This document shows positions 41,989 to 50,472 of a DNA stretch of 64,000 nucleotides, piece after piece; positions within the stretch are counted from its first letter, which is position 1; the number at the start of each line of letters is the position of its first letter. The position numbers and the translations under genes were made by a program. This DNA comes from Lewinellaceae bacterium (lineage in GTDB: Bacteria > Bacteroidota > Bacteroidia > Chitinophagales > Saprospiraceae): contig JACJYP010000005.1 of NCBI GenBank assembly GCA_020636045.1, positions 248,001 to 312,000 of the forward strand, in the 5' to 3' direction. Below the pieces are notes generated by a model. It saw nothing but the letters and a program-made list of their open reading frames with translations. It was not told where the DNA came from and ran no database searches.

Positions 41989-44685
41989 ATGAATTTAAAC
42001 CTTGGTTCGCTGCTTTTGATGGTTGTGATATTTTGCTGTGCCGACTGTCCGGCGCAGCAGGCCGAATACTTGCCCGGACAATTGCTGGTGAGTCTGCAGG
42101 CCGGTAAAACCCCCGAACCATTGCTGCGCCGGGCCTGGGAAGAACAGATGATCAAACCAAAAGCGACCCGAAAAGTGGCGTCTCTGCTGAATATTTGGTT
42201 GTTCGATGTAGCGCCGGATGCCGAGCATCAGTGGGGCGACTGGCTCAAAGATCAGCGCGAGGTGCGCTACGTTCAATTCAATCACCTGCTTGAAAACCGA
42301 TCTACGTTTAACAATATCCTGCCCAACGATCCCCTGATCTCACAGCAATGGCAATATGTAAATAACGGCGCAAACGGCGGGGTGCCGGATGCCGATCTGG
42401 ATGCCGAACTTGCCTGGAACATCGCGACTGGAGGACTCACCCCGGCGGGCGACACCATTGTATTGGCCGTGATCGACGGAGGTGTTGATGCGCTGCACCC
42501 CGACCTGATCGATAATCTGTGGAAAAATTACGATGAAGTTCCGGGTGATAATATCGACAACGACAATAACGGTTATGTGGATGACTTCAACGGCTGGAAC
42601 GTGTATACAGGAAAAGATAATATCACGGGCATTGCAACCGGCCACGGAACGCCGGTGAGCGGCATCATCGGCGCCAGCGGGAACAATGGCACCGGCGTAA
42701 CCGGCATCAACTGGAAAGTAAAGATCATGTTCGTGGCCGGTGGTAGCAATGAAGCCAATATTCTGGAGGCTTACGACTACGTTCTCCGCTCGCGCAGGCG
42801 GTACAATGATTCAAATGGACAGGAAGGCGCGTTCGTGGTTGGAGTGAACTGCTCGTGGGGCACGAATTACGGCCAGCCGTCCGATGCTCCGTTGTGGTGT
42901 GCGGCGTTTGATTCGCTGGGAGCCGAAGGTATCCTGAGCATTGCTGCGACAGCCAATATCCCGGTGAATGTAGATGAAGTCGGCGATCTGCCAACCACCT
43001 GTCCCAGCGATCATCTTATTTCGGTGACCAGCCTGACCAACGCCGACCAAAAGGCAGCCAACGCAGCCTGGGGCCATCAGCATGTGGACCTGGGTGCTTA
43101 CGGGCAGGAGGTTTTCACCGCCGGACCCAATGGCGGATATGGCACGTTTTCCGGCACTTCATTTGCGGCCCCGCAGGTTTCGGGTGCAGTGGCCCTGCTG
43201 TATTCGGCACCATGTCCGAATCTCATCGCGATGGCGAAAAGCAACCCTGCTGCTGCCGGTCTTTGGGTCAAAGACCTGATCCTTGGCTCGACCACGCCGA
43301 ATGTTTTTCTGGATGGTAAAACGGTTACAGGAGGGCGGCTCAACCTGAATGACATGCTGCTCGCCTACGAATCGCAATGCAGTGATTGCCCGCCGCCATT
43401 TGCAGCACAGGTATTGAATATTACCACTGGATCGGCCTTGTTAAAATGGTCGGAAATAGATGATTTTGAATCGGTTACATTGCGATGGCGGGAAACCGGC
43501 GCCCCTGACTGGCAATACGTGTACAACGTTGAAAATACCTATATACTGGATGATCTGCAGTCCTGTACGGCGTATGAATGTTCCTGGTCGGCGGCTTGTT
43601 CTCAAGGAGCGATGAGCATATGGTCGGAACCAGTGACATTTGTGACGGATGGTTGCTGCGAGCCGCCGGCTGCCGCATGGAATGAATGGAGCAGCAGTAA
43701 TGCTGCAAAAATGGCATGGTCAAAGGTGACCGCCGCCGCCTACTACCGCGTTCGCATTCGCGCCGTTTCAGGCTCCGGCTGGGACTGGTATGATGTGGCA
43801 GAAACGGATTGCCTGTTGCAAAACCTTTCTCCTTGTACTGTTTATGAAGTGCAGGTGCAAACGATATGCGATACCGGCGCCACTGTTTTTACCGCCCCCG
43901 TTTTTTTTACCACTGCCGGTTGCGGTTCGTGCACCGATATGGACTATTGCGAAGCACTGTCCATGCATGCCGACGAGGAATGGATCGCTTCCGTGACGAT
44001 CGGCAACTGGGTGGCTTCTTCTCCTGCAGGCGGAGGCGGATACCAGGACTTTACGGGTGATGCTGCCGATAACCTCCATCTTTATCCTCAAACAAATGAA
44101 GATGTGGAGATCGTGCCCGGGTTCAGCGCGTTGCCATACAAAGAGTATTTCCGGATCTTTATCGACTTTAACATGGACGGCGATTTCAACGATTTCGGTG
44201 AACTTGCCTTCAACCCGGGATGGGCGACCGACGGGCCGGTGAATGGAACGCTGTTCGTTCCAGATTTTCAATCGGAAGGTCTTTCGCGCATGCGCATCAT
44301 GATGAAATACAAGGGCAGCGGCAATCCTCCTCCGCAGCCGTGCGAAACATTTGAATTCGGGCAGGTGGAAGACTACTGTGTGTGGCTTTCGCCCGGTCCG
44401 GTCGGCACAACGGAGAATCCCTCGCCTTCTAAAATAAATGATATGCTCGTATACCCGCGCCCCGCCCGCGATCGCGTATGGTTGCAGGCTCCGGCAATGG
44501 AAGCAGGCCCCTGGCGCCTTGAGGTCAGGGACGTCACCGGCTGCCTGATGCAGTCGCAGGAAGGAACGGCGGCATCACAAACGGTATTTACGGAATTTGA
44601 TGTAAGCAACTGGCCGTCAGGCACCTATGTGGCCGTGTTGGAGTGCGGTGAAAATCGAGTCAGCGCTATTGTGATGAAGCGATAG
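41989..44685 (+). CDS. Secreted subtilisin-family (S8) protease with FN3, GEVED and T9SS domains
   Basis: 898 residues. Order: signal peptide (to about residue 22); an N-terminal propeptide (GQLLVSLQAGKTPE); an S8 catalytic domain with Asp163 (VIDGGVD), His219 (GHGTPVSG) and Ser391 (GTSFAAPQVSG); two fibronectin-III-like domains at about 470-640 (GSALLKWSEIDDFESVTLRW; AAKMAWSKVTAAAYYRVRI); a GEVED-type domain (YKEYFRIFIDFNMDGDFND ... VEDYCVW); and a T9SS sorting domain (LVYPRPARDRVWL ... WPSGTYVAVLECG). All three catalytic residues are present, so an active surface or released protease is expected. It is divergent from giant 3; processing of surface proteins is possible but only inferred. Confidence 0.92.
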   Translation: MNLNLGSLLLMVVIFCCADCPAQQAEYLPGQLLVSLQAGKTPEPLLRRAWEEQMIKPKATRKVASLLNIWLFDVAPDAEHQWGDWLKDQREVRYVQFNHLLENRSTFNNILPNDPLISQQWQYVNNGANGGVPDADLDAELAWNIATGGLTPAGDTIVLAVIDGGVDALHPDLIDNLWKNYDEVPGDNIDNDNNGYVDDFNGWNVYTGKDNITGIATGHGTPVSGIIGASGNNGTGVTGINWKVKIMFVAGGSNEANILEAYDYVLRSRRRYNDSNGQEGAFVVGVNCSWGTNYGQPSDAPLWCAAFDSLGAEGILSIAATANIPVNVDEVGDLPTTCPSDHLISVTSLTNADQKAANAAWGHQHVDLGAYGQEVFTAGPNGGYGTFSGTSFAAPQVSGAVALLYSAPCPNLIAMAKSNPAAAGLWVKDLILGSTTPNVFLDGKTVTGGRLNLNDMLLAYESQCSDCPPPFAAQVLNITTGSALLKWSEIDDFESVTLRWRETGAPDWQYVYNVENTYILDDLQSCTAYECSWSAACSQGAMSIWSEPVTFVTDGCCEPPAAAWNEWSSSNAAKMAWSKVTAAAYYRVRIRAVSGSGWDWYDVAETDCLLQNLSPCTVYEVQVQTICDTGATVFTAPVFFTTAGCGSCTDMDYCEALSMHADEEWIASVTIGNWVASSPAGGGGYQDFTGDAADNLHLYPQTNEDVEIVPGFSALPYKEYFRIFIDFNMDGDFNDFGELAFNPGWATDGPVNGTLFVPDFQSEGLSRMRIMMKYKGSGNPPPQPCETFEFGQVEDYCVWLSPGPVGTTENPSPSKINDMLVYPRPARDRVWLQAPAMEAGPWRLEVRDVTGCLMQSQEGTAASQTVFTEFDVSNWPSGTYVAVLECGENRVSAIVMKR

Positions 44686-44693
44686 CAAAACTG

Positions 44694-45242
44694 CTATTCC
44701 AGGTCGGCAAAAAATTTCCTTAACTCAGTGGCTTCTTTCGGCTTGATGCGTCCACCCAGGATCAGTCGCAATTCGCGCCGGCGGGCGGCACTTTCGTAAA
44801 GTTGTTGCTCTTCGCTGGTGAGCGGGAGCACAGGCGGCACCTGCACTGGGTTTTTGCGCTTGTCATCGAGCGCCACGAATGTAAAATAAGCGTGATTGCA
44901 GCGTCTGGGGTGCTGACCTTTGATATCGTTGGCAAATACTTCCACATAGATTTCCACGGACGTGTTAAATGCACGCGTGACCGATGCTTCCAGGGTAATG
45001 ACATCTCCCAGGTGGATCGGATTCTGGAAAGAAATATAGTCGACGGCCACGGTGACCACATGTGCTTCGCAATGCTTGCCGGCACAGATCGCACTGGCAA
45101 TATCCATCCAGCGCATCAGATAACCGCCCATCAGATTGCCCATCGGATTGGTATCGTTGGGCATAATGAGTTCGGTCATTACGGTTTTGCTCTCGGAAAC
45201 TTTTTTGGGATTTATTTTGGCTTTTGCCAGAGATTTCGCCAT
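44694..45242 (-). CDS. Acyl-CoA thioesterase (hotdog fold, YciA/BACH-like)
   Basis: 182 residues with a single hotdog domain. MTELIMPNDTNPMGNLMGGYLMRWMDIASAICAGKH contains the Asn/Asp and Gly-rich signature of acyl-CoA hydrolases, followed by VDYISFQNPIHLGDVITLEA. The C-terminal 50 residues form a charged helical tail. The enzyme would hydrolyse acyl-CoA thioesters in the cytoplasm. It lies 27 bp downstream of the membrane-protein gene on the same strand and probably shares its transcript. Its 3' end is only 8 bp from the convergent subtilase gene, with no room for a separate terminator. Confidence 0.9.
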   Translation of the reverse strand: MAKSLAKAKINPKKVSESKTVMTELIMPNDTNPMGNLMGGYLMRWMDIASAICAGKHCEAHVVTVAVDYISFQNPIHLGDVITLEASVTRAFNTSVEIYVEVFANDIKGQHPRRCNHAYFTFVALDDKRKNPVQVPPVLPLTSEEQQLYESAARRRELRLILGGRIKPKEATELRKFFADLE

Positions 45243-45269
45243 AAATCGGGTTGAAAAGGGATGTAAGTT

Positions 45270-45812
45270 TTAGTGTTGCGGTGCAGTCCGGGCCGTATAA
45301 CGCGCAGCAAATTCGTATGTTCCGAACAATACCGCAGAAAAGAACAGGTCGCCCAGCACTGTATTTTTCAGGAAAGGCAATCCGGCAGTATAGCAGGCCA
45401 TCAGACCGGCGGCGGTTTTGGGATACAGGGTGGTTTCGGCCCAGGTACTGAAATTAGTGACCAGAAAAAAGATCAGGGAAGCGCCCAGGCTCGCGGTTAC
45501 GACCCGGCCTGCATTTACCTTATGGCGCAATACCAGCCAGCCGATCAGCATCATCAGTCCGAAAGCCAGGTATATCCATCCCGACGTGATCAGCGTAAAT
45601 CCTGAATAATATTCCTTGTAGATAATGTTGTTCAAAAGCAAATCGCTGATAAACAAGGCGATAAAAGGTATTGCCAGCGTGAGCGCCTGGCGGCTGAAAT
45701 AGGCCGCTCCGAATAGCGCCATGGCGCCGATAGGCGTGAAATTATCGGGGTGTGGAAGCAATCGGGTAAGTGCGGCCGCAAATACGAGGGCTATGGCGAA
45801 ACGTAACTTCAT
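45270..45812 (-). CDS. DUF6580-type integral membrane protein
   Basis: 180 residues from the ATG at 45812, which follows a -7 element at 45844-45851 and opens with the hydrophobic MKLRFAIALVFAAALTRLLPH. Five or six membrane segments follow, for example FTPIGAMALFGAAYFSRQAL, ALTLAIPFIALFISDLLLNN and LASLIFFLVTNFSTW-like stretches. The motif HPDNFTPIGAMALFGAAYF is typical of the small family annotated DUF6580, thought to be transport-related in some genomes. Substrate and mechanism are unknown. An extension to 45893 would include the promoter and was rejected. Confidence 0.75.
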   Translation of the reverse strand: MKLRFAIALVFAAALTRLLPHPDNFTPIGAMALFGAAYFSRQALTLAIPFIALFISDLLLNNIIYKEYYSGFTLITSGWIYLAFGLMMLIGWLVLRHKVNAGRVVTASLGASLIFFLVTNFSTWAETTLYPKTAAGLMACYTAGLPFLKNTVLGDLFFSAVLFGTYEFAARYTARTAPQH

Positions 45813-45843
45813 TTTTTGTTTGTTTTTAATTTCTGTACTCCCG

Positions 45844-45851
45844 CAAAGATA
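45844..45851 (-). promoter_or_regulatory. Candidate -7 element for the membrane protein/thioesterase unit
   Basis: CAAAGATA on the plus strand reads TATCTTTG on the minus strand, matching TAnnTTTG, 31 bp before the ATG at 45812. No TTTG lies at the -33 position. Confidence 0.55.
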
Positions 45852-45935
45852 GGGCGAACGCAGCGTGTAACGCGTCGTTTTTCGGAAAAACACTCCTCAC
45901 GCGCGCATTTGGCGTATTATTGCGGCTTCGGATTA

Positions 45936-45987
45936 AGAACGTGTTCAGAGTCTTTTCAGCCTCCTGCAAAAATCCTGAACACGTTCT
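45936..45987. repeat. 52-bp hairpin in the leader of the M1 peptidase gene
   Basis: AGAACGTGTTCAG (45936-45948) and CTGAACACGTTCT (45975-45987) are perfect 13-bp inverted repeats. Inside, TTTTCAG (45953-45959) pairs with CTGCAAAA (45964-45971) around a 4-nt loop with one bulged C. It lies in the divergent gap 45813-46009, 22 bp before the peptidase ATG. It may be an operator, an mRNA leader structure, or a short inverted-repeat element. Confidence 0.75.
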
Positions 45988-46009
45988 GGAAAACTATTAA
46001 AACAGGATT

Positions 46010-47866
46010 ATGTTGAAAAAAACACTTGCGCTGATTTTTCTGATCTGCTCATTTTCCCTGCATGCACAACCCGAACGCTGGCAGCAGCGCGCCCGGTACG
46101 AAATGAATATCGACATGGATGCTGCCGCTAACCGGTACCACGGAACGCAGCACCTTCAGTATACCAACAACAGCCCCGACACACTGACCCGGGTGTTCTA
46201 TCATCTCTATTTTAATGCTTTCCAGCCGGGCAGCATGATGGATGTGCGCTCCCGCACGATCTCGGACCCCGACGGCAGGGTCGGCGACCGCATTTCCAAA
46301 CTCAAACCCGATGAGCAGGGCTGGATCAAAGTCAACTCCCTGAAACACGATGGAAAAGATGTCCGGTTCGAGGTCAGCGAAACCATTCTGGAGGTGACGC
46401 TCGAACAGCCTATCCTTCCGGGCAGCACCACCGTTTTCGATATGGTCTGGGATGCACAAGTGCCGCTTCAGATCCGCCGCTCGGGGCGGGACAACCGGGA
46501 AGGCGTGCGGTTTTCCATGACCCAGTGGTATCCGAAACTCTGTGAATACGACTACCAGGGCTGGCACGCCAATCCATATATCGCCCGCGAGTTTTACGGT
46601 GTTTGGGGCGATTTCGATGTAAAGATTACGATCGACCGGACTTATCTCGTTGCAGCGGGAGCATACCTGCAAAACCCCCAGGAAGTTGGTTTTGGCTATG
46701 AAACGGCCGGAACGGCGCTCAAAATCCCTTCAGGCGACAAACTTACCTGGCATTTTACAGCGCCCAATGTGCACGACTTCGCCTGGACGGCCGACCCTGA
46801 CTATACCCACAACAGCATCAAAGCCGATGACGGCTCGGTGATGCATTTCGTATGGCAAAAAGGAAATAAATACGACGAGGCCTGGGAAAAACTGCCGCCA
46901 ATCATGAACCGCGCGCGTTCGATCATGAACGAGCATTTCGGGAAGTATCCCTACCGCGAATACTATTTCATTCAGGGCGGCGACGGCGGCATGGAATACC
47001 CGCTGGCCACCCTCGTCACCGGCAATCGCGGGCTGAACAGCCTGGTTGGCGTTGCCGTGCACGAGCAACTGCATTCCTGGTATCAGATGGTGTTGGGCAG
47101 CAACGAAAGCCTGTATGCCTGGATGGATGAAGGGTTCACCTCTTATGCGGAAGACCTGGTCATGAACGAACTCGCCCGCGAAGGACTGTTGCCGGGCCGC
47201 AATCCTGTGGAAAATCCTTTTGCCGGCGAATATTCCGCCTATGCACAACTGGCTACCAGCGGCGCGGAAGAGGCGCTGACCACCCACGCCGACCATTTCA
47301 CTACCAACTACGCTTACGGCCTGGCAGCGTACGTAAAAGGCGCCGTTTTCCTAAACCAACTCGAGTATGTCATTGGAAAAACGGCATTTGAAAAGGGTTT
47401 GCTCCGTTATTTCGACACCTGGAAATTCAAACATCCGAATGCCAACGATGTGATCCGGGTGTTTGAAAAGCAAAGCGGTCTGGAACTCGACTGGTACCGT
47501 GAAGACTGGGTGAATACCACGAACACGATCGATTATGCGATCGATACGGTGTATGCCGGCGACAGGCAAAATACACACGTCGAAATTGGCCGAATGGGCC
47601 GCATGGCCATGCCGCTCGATATTGTCGTGACCTATCAGGATGGCCGGGAAGAAATGTTTTATGCCCCTCTGGAGAGCATGCGGGGTGAAAAACCCGCTGA
47701 AGGGATGGAAAAACGCACTGTATTACCCGACCATCGCTGGGTCGATCCACAATACGGATTCACAATACCGGCACCGATGGATCAGATCAAAAGAATTGAG
47801 ATAGACCCGACCCGGCGGATGGCCGACGTCGATTTCGACAACAATGTATGGGAACGGAAACTGTAA
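46010..47866 (+). CDS. Exported M1-family zinc metallopeptidase
   Basis: 618 residues with a signal peptide (MLKKTLALIFLICSFSLHAQ). It has the M1 aminopeptidase fold with gluzincin ligands: HEQLH at residues 351-355 (zinc His351 and His355, catalytic Glu352) and Glu374 in WMDEGFTSYAED, giving the expected HExxH-18-E spacing. The upstream substrate motif GGDGGMEYPLATLV stands in for the usual GAMEN/GGMEN motif, and GGMEY fits secreted Bacteroidota members. It has no T9SS domain, so a periplasmic location is likely. A strong hairpin lies in its leader, and its 3' end is 18 bp from the convergent EnvC-like gene. Peptide trimming in the envelope is the inferred role. Confidence 0.92.
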   Translation: MLKKTLALIFLICSFSLHAQPERWQQRARYEMNIDMDAAANRYHGTQHLQYTNNSPDTLTRVFYHLYFNAFQPGSMMDVRSRTISDPDGRVGDRISKLKPDEQGWIKVNSLKHDGKDVRFEVSETILEVTLEQPILPGSTTVFDMVWDAQVPLQIRRSGRDNREGVRFSMTQWYPKLCEYDYQGWHANPYIAREFYGVWGDFDVKITIDRTYLVAAGAYLQNPQEVGFGYETAGTALKIPSGDKLTWHFTAPNVHDFAWTADPDYTHNSIKADDGSVMHFVWQKGNKYDEAWEKLPPIMNRARSIMNEHFGKYPYREYYFIQGGDGGMEYPLATLVTGNRGLNSLVGVAVHEQLHSWYQMVLGSNESLYAWMDEGFTSYAEDLVMNELAREGLLPGRNPVENPFAGEYSAYAQLATSGAEEALTTHADHFTTNYAYGLAAYVKGAVFLNQLEYVIGKTAFEKGLLRYFDTWKFKHPNANDVIRVFEKQSGLELDWYREDWVNTTNTIDYAIDTVYAGDRQNTHVEIGRMGRMAMPLDIVVTYQDGREEMFYAPLESMRGEKPAEGMEKRTVLPDHRWVDPQYGFTIPAPMDQIKRIEIDPTRRMADVDFDNNVWERKL

Positions 47867-47884
47867 GGCAACAAAGTATTCAAC

Positions 47885-49192
47885 TCACTTTCTGATCCAG
47901 CTCGCGGGATTCATGCGTTCCTTCTGGTCCCAGAGTTCGAAGTGCAGTTCCGAGGTGCCGGTAATGGCATTGTTGCTGACCCGGCCGATCATTTGCCGCG
48001 CTTTTACCATATCGCCTTTGGCAATGGTGGTTTCGCCTAGGTTGGAATAAACCGTATAATAGTTGCCGTGCTGGAGAATGACGGTGTAGTCGTGTCCGGG
48101 AATAAACTGAACACCTGCTACCTTGCCGTCATGCACAGCGCGCACAGGCGCCGACTCATCGGTGCGGATATCGATGCCGTTGTTGGTGATCTCGATGTTT
48201 TTCAGTGTGGGGTGTTTCTGCCGTCCGTATGAACGCGAGATAAAACCTCCTTCCACTGGCCACGGCAGTTGTCCCCGCTTATTGCGAAATGCCATTGAAG
48301 TATTATCATCGGCAAGGCGGTTGGAGCGATCCTCTTTACTGCCCGATGGGGTATTTTGCTGCCGCGAAGGACTGCTGTTGACGTTGGCTTGCTGCTCGGA
48401 CCTGGCACGCCGGGCTTCTTCCACCCGCTTGCGCACCTCTTCCTGGATAATTTTTTCGATCGCCTGGTTCAGGGCTTCATGAGCGGCCTGCTTGCGTTTC
48501 AGGTCGGATTTGAGTTTGCTTTCGTCGCTCGATAGCGATTTGAGCAGGTCGTTTTTGTTCGACATCTCCGTGGTCAGCAGGGTTTTCTGGCTGCGCAGCG
48601 AAAGGAGCAGGGTTTCTTTTTCGCGACGGGTGGCTTCCAGTGCCCCGATCTTTTTGGCGAGCATTTCACGGGTGTAGGCAATTGCATCCGCCTGTTTCCG
48701 CCGGTACTGGTCGTACTTTCTCAGGAACAGCCAGCGGCGAAAAGCCTGATTCAGGTTGTCGGCCGAAAGGATGTACAGGAGTGGATTGCTGAGGGTTTTT
48801 CTGCGAAAAGCATTGCGCACGGTGCGGCCGTATTCCGCCTGCATTTTAGCGACGTCCAGGTTGAGCGAGGCAATCACCTGGCTGTTGCGTTCGATGTTGC
48901 GCTCGGTTGCGGCGATCTCTTCGTCTATCGTATTGATCAATCGCGTGCGTTTTTCAATCTGGCTTTGCAGGGCGATATAGCGATCGTAAGTTGCGTCTTT
49001 GGTCTTGGTGGTTTTTTTGAGCAGTTTATTGGTCACCTCGATATCGCGGAGCAGTTTCTTGCGCTTTACTTCCAGTTCTTTTTTGCTTTGGGAAAAAGCG
49101 ATCAGGGGCGCTACGCAGAACAGGGTCAGCAAAACCAGCCTCAGCATGCGGTGCAGACTTGCAGAATGCAATATGTCAGTCAATTTTCTCAT
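47885..49192 (-). CDS. EnvC-like murein hydrolase activator with degenerate M23 (LytM) domain
   Basis: 435 residues from the ATG at 49192; a second ATG at 49147 would give a tighter signal peptide (MLRLVLLTLFCVAPLIAFS). Two long coiled-coil stretches (about residues 40-270, rich in KKLLRDIEVTNKLL and LYILSADNLNQAFRRW) lead to a C-terminal LytM domain (about 330-435). The LytM residues are damaged: NNGIDI replaces HxGIDI, VYSNLGE replaces YxHL, and ELHFEL replaces HLHFE, so both catalytic His and one zinc ligand are lost. This matches EnvC/NlpD-type regulators that activate amidases rather than cut peptidoglycan. It is the last gene of an operon and overlaps the DUF4292 gene by 17 bp. Confidence 0.88.
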   Translation of the reverse strand: MRKLTDILHSASLHRMLRLVLLTLFCVAPLIAFSQSKKELEVKRKKLLRDIEVTNKLLKKTTKTKDATYDRYIALQSQIEKRTRLINTIDEEIAATERNIERNSQVIASLNLDVAKMQAEYGRTVRNAFRRKTLSNPLLYILSADNLNQAFRRWLFLRKYDQYRRKQADAIAYTREMLAKKIGALEATRREKETLLLSLRSQKTLLTTEMSNKNDLLKSLSSDESKLKSDLKRKQAAHEALNQAIEKIIQEEVRKRVEEARRARSEQQANVNSSPSRQQNTPSGSKEDRSNRLADDNTSMAFRNKRGQLPWPVEGGFISRSYGRQKHPTLKNIEITNNGIDIRTDESAPVRAVHDGKVAGVQFIPGHDYTVILQHGNYYTVYSNLGETTIAKGDMVKARQMIGRVSNNAITGTSELHFELWDQKERMNPASWIRK

Positions 49193-49988
49193 AATGGTCC
49201 GGTATGTTAAACCGGTATTCCTGGGTTTCATTGATTTTCAGGTCGGAAAGTTCCAGTTCCAGTTTGACCGCTCCCGTTTCGGGGCTATAGGCCTCAATAC
49301 TGCGAAGATAAGGAAACATGCCCGCGCCGGAAACCTTCTTGTAATCGCCAAAACTGAAGGTGACTGCCCGGGAGTCCCTCGGCTGAAAGAAAGATTCACT
49401 GCGCAGCATGAAGGAGCCTTCCTCCATCCGGTATTCTGTGCCGACACTCCCGTTCGTGCCGCTCAGGCGGTGCAATTCGTCCTTGATATCGGATTGCAAC
49501 ATAATATCCGGGAAAAACCATGCCGAAGCCAGCAAAACCTCCTGAAGCAGCGGAAATCCTGCAGGCAGGCTGTATTGCCGTTCGAGGCTTCCGAGATCCT
49601 TAACGGAATATGTTTTGTCCAGCCGGTTGATCAGAAAAACGGAATCTTTCGTGATCAGCGCACGCATTGCTTCAATGCCCAGTTTGCGTACGTTCATCCA
49701 AACGACGCTGTCGCGTATCCAGATGATGTTGGCGCTGGCGCTGACACTCTGGGCGTCGCCTTCGGCATAAATGCGTGCGCGCGCCGACATCGAATTGACT
49801 TCGGAAAGGTCGCGGCGTTTCAGTTCGCGCAGCAAAAAATCGGCGCGTCGCGATTCGGTGGCCGGCTTTGCGGGCTTGGGCGCCTTGCTGCGGCCGCATC
49901 CCGTGTCTTTGGCGGAAAGGCAAAAGAGCAGCAAAATGGCCCAGGCAAAGAGGCTGGCAGACTTGCGGTTGGGGAGCAGATGTATCAT
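49176..49988 (-). CDS. DUF4292 family envelope protein
   Basis: 270 residues. An N-terminal hydrophobic stretch (SLFAWAILLLFCLSA) is followed by the DUF4292 core: an elongated LolA/LolB-like beta-fold, for example MSARARIYAEGDAQSVSASANIIW, VWMNVRKLGIEAMRALITKDSVFLINR and LPAGFPLLQEVLLAS. In Bacteroidota this family is commonly encoded with a TPR protein and an M23/EnvC-like protein, exactly the neighbours here. Lipoprotein or lipid-binding function is suggested by the fold, but the Cys residues do not form a clean lipobox. It starts one base before the stop of the TPR gene (TAATG) and overlaps the EnvC-like gene, so the three are translationally coupled. Confidence 0.85.
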   Translation of the reverse strand: MIHLLPNRKSASLFAWAILLLFCLSAKDTGCGRSKAPKPAKPATESRRADFLLRELKRRDLSEVNSMSARARIYAEGDAQSVSASANIIWIRDSVVWMNVRKLGIEAMRALITKDSVFLINRLDKTYSVKDLGSLERQYSLPAGFPLLQEVLLASAWFFPDIMLQSDIKDELHRLSGTNGSVGTEYRMEEGSFMLRSESFFQPRDSRAVTFSFGDYKKVSGAGMFPYLRSIEAYSPETGAVKLELELSDLKINETQEYRFNIPDHYEKID

Positions 49989-50311
49989 TATTCTTCCGGA
50001 TCTTCCAGGTTCAGGAGTGCGCCGTTCAGTTCGCTCAGCGAATGAAAATCAGATGCTTTGCGCGCGACCTCGATGCCTTCCTTGTATGTTGCGATGGCTT
50101 TTTCGGGCGATTGTGATTGTTCGAATAATTTGCCGAGATGATAGTAAAGACCCACATATCCCGGATCGCTGCTCCTGAGCATTTCGAAGTATTCGAGCGC
50201 TTTGTCGCGGTCGCCCGCGCTTTCATATTCCTTGGCAATGGCAAAAAGCAGGAAAGAATCGCGGGGCGAAGATTCCAGCATTTGCAACAGGGATGGAAGT
50301 CGCTTGCTCAT
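49988..50311 (-). CDS. Small TPR protein, first gene of the envelope operon
   Basis: 107 residues from the ATG at 50311, carrying about two TPR units (DSFLLFAIAKEYESAGDRDKALEYFEMLRSSDP and the next one, VGLYYHLGKLFEQSQSPEKAIATYKEG). It has no signal peptide, so it is probably cytoplasmic and acts as a protein-interaction scaffold. A longer frame to 50452 would cross the promoter region and has no ribosome-site support. It overlaps the downstream DUF4292 gene by one base. The position in this operon is typical of many Bacteroidota, but its partner is unknown. Confidence 0.85.
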   Translation of the reverse strand: MSKRLPSLLQMLESSPRDSFLLFAIAKEYESAGDRDKALEYFEMLRSSDPGYVGLYYHLGKLFEQSQSPEKAIATYKEGIEVARKASDFHSLSELNGALLNLEDPEE

Positions 50312-50378
50312 TTTCAATAGTTTATGAACGAATAAGCGTAAAAGTTGTTTTGAGACGAGCGAAAGTTCGCGCGAAGTT

Positions 50379-50408
50379 TTTGGGAAAAAGGCAGGCTTCC
50401 TACCTTTG
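50379..50408 (+). promoter_or_regulatory. Bacteroidota-type promoter of etfBA
   Basis: TTTG at 50379-50382 and TACCTTTG at 50401-50408, spacing 18 nt, match the -33 TTTG and -7 TAnnTTTG elements closely. Transcription would begin near 50413, leaving a leader of about 60 nt before etfB. Confidence 0.78.
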
Positions 50409-50415
50409 CGCGCCG

Positions 50416-50423
50416 CAAAAATA
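50416..50423 (-). promoter_or_regulatory. Candidate -7 element of the TPR/DUF4292/EnvC-like operon
   Basis: CAAAAATA here reads TATTTTTG on the minus strand, a match to TAnnTTTG, about 105 bp before the TPR start. It lies 7 bp from the etfBA -7 element, and the two sit in a TTTGCG-CGC-CGCAAA palindrome. No TTTG is present at its -33 position. Confidence 0.45.
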
Positions 50424-50472
50424 ACCCCATTTACAGATTCATTCTCTACCATCTTGCCATAACCAACCGAAT

